Assembly (NCBI GenBank): GCA_029961685.1
Contig: JARWKL010000009.1
Location: forward strand, 27,839,208-27,903,207
DNA: 64,000 bases
DNA from: Aristolochia californica
Taxonomy: Eukaryota; Streptophyta; Magnoliopsida; Piperales; Aristolochiaceae
Direction: 5' to 3'
Part shown: positions 56,442 through 64,000 of the stretch, in pieces
Numbering within the stretch: position 1 is the first letter of the stretch
Layout of the letters: every line of letters starts with the position of its first letter
Notes under the pieces: generated by a model
The model's input: only the letters and a program-made list of their open reading frames with translations
Told to the model about the DNA's origin: nothing
The model's database searches: none
Position numbers and translations under genes: made by a program

Positions 56442-57099
56442 TTCCCTCAACTTAATTTCTTGAAACCATTGTGGTTGTCGATTTACTTTTGAAGCCCTTT
56501 GTAGGTCTCGGCTAGAGTGTGTAATTGACTTCTAAAGTCCCCTCTGAGAGTTTAGGCTAAAAAGCCTAAAATGTTGTTAAAATTCCTTTGTAGGTCGAGA
56601 TTAGAGTATCTAATTTGTTGCAATAAATAATAAGATTGGATCTAGGACAGTGAGCCAAGTGTGAAAGGGTGAATATTGTAAATTCAATATTGTGGTCAAT
56701 TGAGGGGTGTAAGCATCTATGAGCAACATTACAAAATGACATTTGTTGGAATTTTCTATAGATGTTGTTTGACAGTTAAATATAGTAAATTAACTCTAAA
56801 GTGTAAACACCTAGCAACCCAAGAAAGGATTATGAACTATCATAAAAATTGAAGTGTCCATGTGTGATATGGAAGTATTAATCAAGGAGTTGATTGGGGA
56901 AAACCAGACAGATTGAGAGCATTTCGTGTGGACAAGGGTTCGTGAAAACTTGTTGAAATGCATTAAAAGATCTGCAGAAGAATAGTCTCCCCAGTAGGGA
57001 CTCAATTATAGCTACTAAATTATAATTATTGAATACTTAGTTTTAGTCTTTATGTTCACAGTATGGACCTTATGTACTTTCATATTTATTAAACAAAAG
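56442..57099. other. Stretch without recognised gene
   Basis: Mixed-composition flank of the CACTA terminus. The minus frame 56811-57005 has no recognisable domain. TAGGTCTCGGCTAGAGTGT and TAGGTCGAGATTAGAGTAT (about 56500 and 56591) form a short imperfect direct repeat. Confidence 0.4.
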
Positions 57100-57560
57100 A
57101 ATGACAGTTGTCTTCTACGTCAAACTAGCAGATTCACGGTGTAGACAGCTTCAGTGATGTTAATGGCGTACACCGTTACCCCATGGATATCTGGCTGCTA
57201 CGACGATCAATACAGTGCACAAGTCTAAACACGTCTTTCCATCGAATAATATCACGTACATAATGGGAGAAACAACTTCACTCTGACACTATAAATTCAC
57301 ACCAGCCGTAACCTCCCGTTTTCGACAAATCTGAGCAGCATACTAACCAATCAATCTGAGCTGTAGATTTTTTTGTTTTTTTTTTAATTTTGCCTACAGA
57401 TTTGTTAGTAGAGACAGAACTAACCAATCAATCCTTCTCAAGCCTCAATCTCTTCCATCCAATACATCGACTGGTGATTTCTTTTAGTTTTCTTGATTTC
57501 TTATCAATTACTGGGGTGATTAAATCTCATTTAACTTGATTTTAATCTTCGCTTGAACTG
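57100..57560 (+). promoter_or_regulatory. Promoter-like region without a confirmed downstream gene
   Basis: GC-richer than its surroundings, with CACTATAAATTCACACC (TATA-like, about 57287-57303) followed by a CT-rich leader (CCTTCTCAAGCCTCAATCTC). The repeated TAACCAATCAATC at 57345 and 57422 lies in the leader. Downstream frames up to 58000 are short and not recognised, so this may be the promoter of a decayed or unread gene. Confidence 0.35.
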
Positions 57561-58970
57561 TATATCGCCAGTAATGTAACCAAGGCTAGTTTATGTGGTT
57601 CTTCTGTTTAATGGCAAAAGCCTGTCTTTCTTGGGTAACATGTAATTGATTTTTTTATCCTATTTGGTGGGTAACATGTCGGGTAGAGAAGAGACAAGAA
57701 GGAAAGGGAGAGAGCCTTCCACGAATTATTGGGGGTAAGAGAAAATATAACTCGTTGTCCTGAGGATGAACCTCCATCTTATGAAGGGGACTTTCTTTGT
57801 GCTTGGTGTCGTTGATGGTGCGATGAAGTGTCATATGGGATGGAGAAAAATCTTGATGAAATGGTAATGACTATGGAGGAGGCCATCCGACTAGCATGTC
57901 TAAAATCCATCCTCTCAAAAAAATTATACAAACAAGTAATGTGATAAAAAAAAAATGAGATGAAATAGTTATAGATGGTGTATGAAAATAGTGGTAGATA
58001 GTATATGGAAATAAAATATATTAATATGATATTTGAAAATGGTTTAAGATATGAGATTGTATCCATCACACAACTCCTATTTCTAATACCAAAAAGAAAA
58101 AACATATCTCCTTACTGATTCAATAAATAAATTATCTTCTCAATTCTTCTCCTTTTTTAACAATAATAAATAGTGTAGTGAAATTTCATAAAAATGAATG
58201 GAAAATGAGAGAAATACGAGAGTTTTTGTTTGAAGCAAAAATTGGTCCAGTTCGAGTTAAAAAAATGAGAAAACCAAACTAAAAAACAATAAATAGATAA
58301 TGAAACGGGTCTAATCTTCTATTCAGATCACAAGTCGGATCTGCTCGTCAAATCTGGATCCGAGAAGCGGACTGCGATGTGGATATTGAAACGGGTGCAG
58401 TGTGTTTAGGCGGATTCTTTGTCAGTTTTCCAACATGAATCAGAACTATGCATCGGATTGCGCACAAATCCTTAGTCAGAACTGAATCCATGTGTCAGAT
58501 AGACACACGGTTAAGTGCAACGGTACCATCGTCTCGGGTCTGTGCATGGTTGTTGCGTCAGATCCGGTGTTCCTATTAGGGTGAGTCATGCTGGCTCATC
58601 ATCTTCCTTTCAACGCAAAACGAACAGGAGATTGAAAATCTCAATTGCAACATCATTTCTTGATGGATTTTGATGAAACAAGTGGCGAAATACTTGGATT
58701 TTGAGTCATCTTCAAACTAATGCTTCAATTTAAATAAATAGCACTATATTACAAAAAAAAAAATGGTTCAAAAACACAGTGACTCTTAGTGAGAAACAGG
58801 AAATTATAAACCATTTCTCAATGGATTTTTGAGGAAACAAGAGGCAAAATACTTATAGTAAGTAGATATATCTAATGCACAAATCAATTTGAATAAAAAA
58901 CAACGAAATAAACAACGTGCAAAAATTATTTGAAATTAACTATGAAACAAAAAATAGCCAAAACCAAACC
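57561..58970. other. Stretch without recognised gene
   Basis: Short frames only; a plus-frame segment near 57853-57945 reads MVMTMEEAIRLACLKSILSK but has no family I recognise. 58654-58700 and 58821-58867 are imperfect direct repeats (ATGGATTTTGATGAAACAAG and ATGGATTTTTGAGGAAACAA). The long minus frame 57779-58105 is low-complexity. Confidence 0.4.
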
Positions 58971-58976
58971 TTTGGC

Positions 58977-59972
58977 TTTGATTCCACGAGAAATTTCTGT
59001 ATGAAAATCAAATTGAAGATTAAAGGAACAAAAAACTCAAATCAATTTTATGTGGTTCAGCCCTAAGAGCCTAATCCACAAATAGAAAGAGAGAGCGAGA
59101 AATTTTATTGAATCGGAATGAATTTTATAATTAGTACAAGCCTATTTATAGGCTAACGAATGATGATTTGATTCCTTAAGTAAGAATTCAAATTTACTTA
59201 AATTAAGAATAAAAATCAATCAAGAATTTCTCTTGATTTTAGGAAATCATGAAAAATCAATCTCTTGATTGATTTGTCATTATTTTCCTTAATTATTACA
59301 AAATTCAATTTCGAATTTAATTTTAAAATTATTTTAATTTCTCTTTTACCATTGCTCCTCAAGTAGGTGTTTGTAACTTCACTATGTAAATAGTTTTGGT
59401 CTAGAAACTTGTGTGCTTGTAAAGAAATCACAATCTTGTGTGGCTTGATAAAGAAATTTTGATTGTCTTGTTTTGATTCTTGTTCTTGTTACTTCTTGTT
59501 TGTATTTTTCATCTTGTGTTCATCTTATTCTTCCCCTTACTTTTATATTTTTGTCACATAAATTTTGATTACTACAACACTTGAAATTCTTTATTGTTGG
59601 TTACCTCTTTGTTGTCCTTCAATTCTACTTCTCCTCGAACTAGGGATCTCTTTGTTCTTTACCAAGAGACCCAACTTACACAAAATAATGGCTAGATAAG
59701 AAAATCACTCCTAGACGCATGACAATGTTCTATACACCAGTTAAAACAAACTATAGTCTTGAAAACACTCCACACAATTTGAAAGGCAGACAAACACCCC
59801 AACTTGGCACAACAAAGAGACTACTCACTTGTTAAGGGTAGCTCAAAGTAAAATACCTCTTGGGTGAAGAATAAAACGACTTAACTCAAGCTAGATGTTG
59901 GGCGGACTCTTGTACTTTCTCCGTATTTACTAGTCATGTCACCCCTACACACGTGAGTGTCTTTTAATAATT
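58977..59972 (-). mobile_element. Antisense LTR element fragment, E-like interior plus a different LTR
   Basis: On minus, a fragment of an E-family LTR start (59972 to about 59925, AAAGACACTCACGTGTGTAG) is joined to E-like interior. It runs to the polypurine-like CTACTTGAGGAGCAA near 59350, then into an LTR of another family (antisense TATA CTATTTATAG at 59149) that ends about 58977. The 5' LTR is mostly deleted, and the right and left LTR sequences do not match. Confidence 0.6.
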
Positions 59973-59993
59973 AGTAAAATTAAAATTTGACAA

Positions 59994-60205
59994 TGTTAAA
60001 ATGAATTTAGTGGAACTAAATTAAACCTAGCATAGCTAAATTTAAAACAGCCTAGTTCTAAATTAAGATAGCCAAGTTATGAATGGATATTTTAATTCTG
60101 ATGGAACTTTTATTTGGAATTTAGGTATTTTGAATTTTCTCCAGCTGAGTTCAATTTAGCTATGTTCAATTCAATTTAATTCCATCAAATTCAATTTAAC
60201 TTCGT
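59994..60205. mobile_element. Foldback / MITE-like element upstream of the lipid-transfer-protein gene
   Basis: 59994-60046 and 60149-60205 are long imperfect inverted repeats. The left arm GAATTTAGTGGAACTAAATT ... CATAGCTAAATTT pairs with the right arm CAATTTAGCTATG ... AATTCCATCAAATTC. The loop side also shows weaker complementarity, so the whole about 210-bp unit could fold into a hairpin. No coding capacity and no certain TSD. It ends about 310 bp before the ATG at 60520. Confidence 0.6.
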
Positions 60206-60475
60206 CAGTTGAAACCTTCGGCTGCTTTAGATTCATTTTCAGAGATGATAGATATATAAATTTTTTTTGTTTTCACACCTGTCTCTTTTTTTATTATATG
60301 ACAATCAAGCTGGCAGAGGTTTCCCTCGTAGCTTTGCTCGCCCACCTTCGAGTCTTATCCGTTTCGCCCACCCACACCAAAAACAATTAAAGTTTTTCCT
60401 TCTACTTCTTCCTCAAATTCATTCCCGGTCACGTTCGGCGTCTCTAAACCTACTCCATACCTGCTCTATCGGCAA

Positions 60476-60482
60476 TATAAAT
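60476..60482 (+). promoter_or_regulatory. Candidate TATA box of the lipid-transfer-protein gene
   Basis: TATAAAT lies 38 bases before the ATG at 60520, which would leave a very short leader. An alternative TATA-like ATATATAAA is near 60251, giving a leader of about 240 bases. Confidence 0.35.
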
Positions 60483-60519
60483 CTACTGATCGGCTCTTCG
60501 TTGTTAGAGACTGGGCGCC

Positions 60520-61273
60520 ATGATGCGGAACGCCCAAATTACATGTCTATTGATCTTTTCTCTCGTGAGCTTAGCAAGATCGGATTTTGCAGGAGACAGG
60601 GCAGAGTGCGAGGATTCATGGCTGGGGATGGCTCCATGCTCTCATTACATAAGGGACGACAGCGGTCATGCCAAGCTTCCTTCCCATGACTGCTGCCAGT
60701 CTTTCGTCCTACTGGAAAACAACACCAAATGCCTCTGTTTCCTTATTGAGGACCGAAACGAACCAAAGTTAGGTTTCAAGTTCAACATCTCTCTTGTACT
60801 TAACCTCACCGTTTCTTGCAAGACACATACAAACATCACTGAGTGTATAGGTAAGAAAAAACAGATCTCTCTTAGACATTTATACAAACACTTGTTCCGA
60901 CGATATATACTCTCATTTCCAATCTGTCGTGCAGATCTTTTGCACCTGTCGCCGAATTCGACGGAAGCGACGACTTTCAAGCAATTCGCTAACAGTTCAG
61001 CTACATTAAGTACGCCTTTAAATGGTAAATCCTCCATTTACTTCCTTTGCTTGATGGGTTTTGGGTTCTGCGGTGGCAGCTAGGTTTTGACTCTTTGTTG
61101 TAATTTCGTTTTCTTCAGCAAGAATCAGACCGATAGGCAGCGGTGGCCGGGCTGTCGGAACCGTTATCCGCAACTCTGTGAGCAGCAACTGGAGGATAGA
61201 AAGATTGGCGGGTATCCGGACTGCTTTCGGTGTTTGCCTCTTGCATCTGATGGCATTTATGTTATATTATTAA
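60520..61273 (+). CDS. GPI-anchored non-specific lipid-transfer-like protein (YLS3/LTPG type), three exons
   Basis: Exons 60520-60850, 60935-61024 and 61119-61273 join in frame (phase 1 at both joints) with GT..AG introns of 84 and 94 bp, giving 191 residues. Residues 1-24 form a signal peptide. The eight-cysteine motif is complete: C30, C40, C58-C59, C71-x-C73, C100 and C109. Family signatures include CEDSWLGMAPCSHYI, HDCCQSF, TKCLCFLIEDRN, LHLSPNST and FKQFANSS. Several N-glycosylation sequons follow C73. A Ser/Gly-rich spacer leads to a hydrophobic C-terminus (RTAFGVCLLHLMAFMLYY), the usual GPI-anchor signal, placing it on the outer plasma membrane or wall side. Related proteins bind lipids in cuticle, suberin or defence; the substrate here is unknown. 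The unspliced frame runs on to 61083, but the splice sites and the recovered C-terminus favour three exons. Confidence 0.85.
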
Positions 61274-61600
61274 AAGTAAGAAATAGTAACTAGGATTTTC
61301 TATATTCAATTAGAAATATTCTTTTTTTTTTGTCATTTAAATTCTTATTAGAAAATGTTGTTTTATTTAAAGAATTTTGTTTAATTGTTGTAATAAAGTT
61401 TGTAGGGTTTGTTACATGCTATGGATGTCATCGTAAATTAAAGCACTTAGGATCTACGAGTGCCGGTGTTGGGCTATTATTTAATTTTATTGAATTTATG
61501 AAAAAGAAAAATAATCTATTAACGGATTAATAATTAAATACAATGAGTATTTATTTATAGTAGAAAAATAAATAGAATCATATTTCATTTAAACTATACT
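61274..61600 (+). other. 3' flank of the lipid-transfer-protein gene with an LTR scrap
   Basis: 61274-61480 is AT-rich presumed 3' UTR and flank. 61490-61600 resembles the reversed end of a B/G-type LTR (TTGAATTTATGAAAAAG, then an antisense TATTTATAGTAGA), truncated. No gene seen. Confidence 0.5.
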
Positions 61601-63565
61601 TGTCTCAGTGTGACATGAGATGTAACTATGTAATAATTTAAGTTCTTTTTTCTTTATTGATGTATTAGGGTTTATATTTTCAAAAACTATAAATAAGAGG
61701 TGAGGGGAGGTCAAAATCGTGCTCTCATTATTCCCTCCTTCTCTTTTATTTTTCTCTTTTCCTCTTTAAACCTAGACCTTCTAGTGATGGAACCCTATAA
61801 TTTAATATGGTATCAAAGCAAAAAATCTAGGATTCTTAAAGTAAAGTTGTTCTAAAAAGTGTTGAAACATGCAAAGGAGATCAAATTCTAGCAAAGTGTT
61901 AGCAAAGTCCTACATTAAATGTGTTAAATCCCGCATTCATGGCCTAAACTCATTCATTGTCATATTAGAATCGTATTCCTCATTTTTTTTAGAATCAATT
62001 CTTCAATCTATGCGAAATCAAGTGCAATTTGGCCAAAATCATTGTTGAATTCGATTTTTTTTTTAAAGTCTTTATTGCCGCCTTGTTGTGATTGGTTTAG
62101 CATGCCATAAATTCACTTTAAGAAATTCAAAAATTCTACTAAAATTCTTGATTAAATCTCCCGTTGTCTCTAGTTATTTGCTTTCTAGTTTCATGAAACC
62201 CTAAGTTATTTGCTCTCTAGTTATTCTTAATATATTTTTTTTTAAAGTCAAGTCATACATGTGCCTTTAGATAGATAAAACCTTACACACGTATGGTTTT
62301 GTGTTAGTTCATGAATTCATTCTACAAGTTGTACACTTGTTTAGTTGATTGTGAAATACTGATCATTTACCTTTAGGGTTAGTCCAAAGTGTGTTTGTGT
62401 GTCTTCTTTAAAAGGAAGTCTTTGTGGTTTTGTTTTCAATGACTGAAATTTCAAGTAATTCATCATCTTCCTAGAGTTATGCCGATTTTAGCAAAACATA
62501 ATCCTCTGAGAATTACTACTTTTCGTCTCAAGGGTTTGAACAACTATGTATCTTTGTCTCAATTTGTTAAACGGTTTTTTATAACAAGGGACCTTGTTGA
62601 ACACTTGGACTAACCACACCCATGCTGATGATACTTCCTATTATAAGTGGTTGAAGAAAGATACATTGAATATAAGTTAGTTGATTAATAGTATGGAAGA
62701 AGTTTTGCCGACAATTTTATTCATTTCAATACAAGCAAGGATATTTGGGATACATGTTTTCAATTATATTCTACACCTGACAACCTTCAAAAAGTTTATG
62801 ATATATTTTAGGAGATGTGTAGAACTAAGCATGAAAGAAATCATGAATATTTTATTAGGTTTTGAGGTCTACATCAAAAATGGATAATTACTCAGTCATA
62901 TTCAAATAACATTGCAACTCAATCAAAAGGGAAGATTTTGTATCTGCCATATACCTTGCTAATTTACAATCTTATTTGGATGTTGCAAAAAATTAGGTAA
63001 TTAACTCCTATGCCAAACTGTCTTTTAATGATGCGTATGCTCAACATTGTTCTCACAAGAGAGAAAGGAGTAACAATTATCGTAGAAGAAAAGGAAGAGG
63101 TAGTAGGTCATATGGTGAAGGTAGAGGAAGATGAGATAGTAAAAGCAGCCCTAATTCCTCTACCATTGGCAAGAAAAGAAAGTGTACTTTTGTGGTATGA
63201 ATAATCACCTAGTTGAAAGGTGTTGGAGTTTACATGAAAAACTTGATTATTTTAAGGCCAATTAGGCTTCTACCACATCAGCTCCTAATGAAGTGTCCAG
63301 AGGGGAACATTGTCAAAAAAAGACATTGTTTGATTTCAAAAGTTCAAGAATATGATGGCAGCCTCTCAGAATACTACTACAACCATTGCTGCCATTATAG
63401 GTGTTCTTCTTGGAATCAAATTCTAATGGTAACTATTCATCTTGGATTATTGATTTTGATGCCTCTAAACACCTCACTGGTCACATACATAAGTTGTTAA
63501 ATGTGTCACCATATACTGCAAACCGGTTTGTATCTATTGCATATGGTTCCCAAATCGACATTTTA
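61601..63565 (+). mobile_element. Copia element F2: short LTR, PBS, gag and protease remnant
   Basis: A 207-bp LTR (61601-61807: TGTCTCAGTGTGAC start, TATAAATAAGAGGTGAGG TATA block, end AATTTAATA) is followed by the PBS TGGTATCAAAGC (61808-61819). Gag-type coding sequence follows from 62478 and protease from about 63446. No integrase, RT or 3' LTR is present before similarity stops near 63565. Confidence 0.75.
62478..63565 (+). pseudogene. gag: Copia gag and protease start, element F2
   Basis: ATG at 62478 opens MPILAKHNPLRITTFRLKGL, matching the F1 gag. After stops come LVD-YGRSFADNFIHFNTSK, DIWDTCFQLYSTPDNLQKVY and HEYFIRF. An intact zinc knuckle, CTFCGMNNHLVERCW, is at 63183-63227, then WIIDFDASKHLTG (protease region, active site degenerate) and FVSIAYGSQIDI at 63550. 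Multiple stops inactivate it. It pairs closely with 20232-21460, so the two represent one Copia family. Confidence 0.85.
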
Positions 63566-64000
63566 TAAATTTCATAAAAGGAAACTTTGGATAATTTTTT
63601 AAAATTTTCTAAATACTCCTATATAAATATTACATAAAATACCCCTTTTAATCTAAATTACACATGATTTTGGGCTAGGAACATATTCAACTTATGTAAC
63701 AATTTCACAATTTTGGTCTTAATTATTGAAATGCCCTCGAAGTGGTGAGTTTACAAAAATACCCATGTGATATGCATAATTATTTGTCAACATAACTGCA
63801 ATCAAATAGATTCGCTCTTAATCCACAAATTGAATACCTTGTAAGTGAGGACCTTGTGAGGATCTTCTACACAAATGTGGGTAAAACATGCTCAAAACCC
63901 AGCATTTAGAACCCTATATTCATCAATATTGGGAGTAATTATAAAATTGGATGCTACTTCACTAGACACCATCTTAAACATAGAAAATGAAGAATATTTC
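63566..64000. other. Stretch without recognised gene at the window end
   Basis: AT-rich sequence with no domain, LTR end or long frame that I can support. Confidence 0.4.

Noticed and set aside
57779..58105. Minus ORF of 108 codons with hydrophobic, Tyr/Phe-rich sequence
   Set aside because: Composition follows the AT-rich DNA; there is no recognisable domain and no gene structure around it.
1..64000. tRNA, rRNA or other structured RNA genes
   Set aside because: Met-tRNA-like words are all primer-binding sites next to LTR ends; no cloverleaf or rRNA sequence was recognised.

Overview
The window is nuclear DNA of a flowering plant, almost certainly a eudicot. The evidence is wall-to-wall Ty1/Copia and Ty3/Gypsy LTR retrotransposons primed by initiator-Met tRNA (TGGTATCAGAGC-type sites), a PIF/Harbinger transposon, a CACTA end, a Tourist-like MITE, and one AT-AG-intron plant gene for a GPI-anchored lipid-transfer protein. 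I cannot name the species. Boundaries below come from reading LTR ends (TG..CA), target-site duplications (TSDs), primer-binding sites (PBS) and polypurine tracts by eye.

Layout. 1-24073 is a nest. A Sirevirus-type Copia (long LTR, PBS, gag) is split by three small non-autonomous LTR elements: A (19-2872, TSD CTCTT), B (3088-6312, itself holding a solo LTR with TSD GGACT) and E (8555-11048, TSD AATTG). A second Copia (F) starts at 11880 and is split by element G (12577-19523). G is itself split by the most striking object here, a minus-strand Gypsy-derived element at 13860-18371. Between gag-like and pol-tail remnants it carries intronless pieces of poly(A)-binding protein, aspartate carbamoyltransferase, a coiled-coil protein and beta-galactosidase, all in the sense of the element. 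F resumes at about 20.2 kb (gag, protease, pre-integrase) with two more solo LTRs, then an LTR and a Sirevirus RNase H piece follow.

24074-34335 is a minus-strand Sirevirus 3' half (env-like ORF plus about 1.6 kb LTR). It is interrupted by element D1 (24180-27010), a solo LTR (29379-29728) and an internally deleted chromovirus-like Gypsy (30127-33625). 34335-41233 holds a B fragment and the larger non-autonomous element D2 (TSD ATTAT), which contains a 551-bp tandem duplication and a 54-bp minisatellite open on both strands.

41239-45620 is lower-repeat sequence with a 608-bp solo LTR (TSD AGATC) and a decayed PIF/Harbinger transposase plus its Myb-like partner. 45626-53480 is minus-strand Copia: an RT/RNase H piece, a 127-bp Tourist-like MITE (TSD TTA), non-autonomous D3, and a Sirevirus gag-to-RT piece. 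53490-56441 is an A-family 3' half and the terminal subrepeats of a CACTA element.

56442-61600 is the least TE-dense part. It has a promoter-like stretch, an antisense LTR element, a foldback MITE-like sequence at about 59.99-60.21 kb, and just downstream an apparently intact three-exon gene (60520-61273) for a 191-residue YLS3/LTPG-type lipid-transfer protein. A second copy of the F-type Copia gag closes the window. Apart from this gene no convincing intact host gene is visible, and nearly all TE reading frames are broken.
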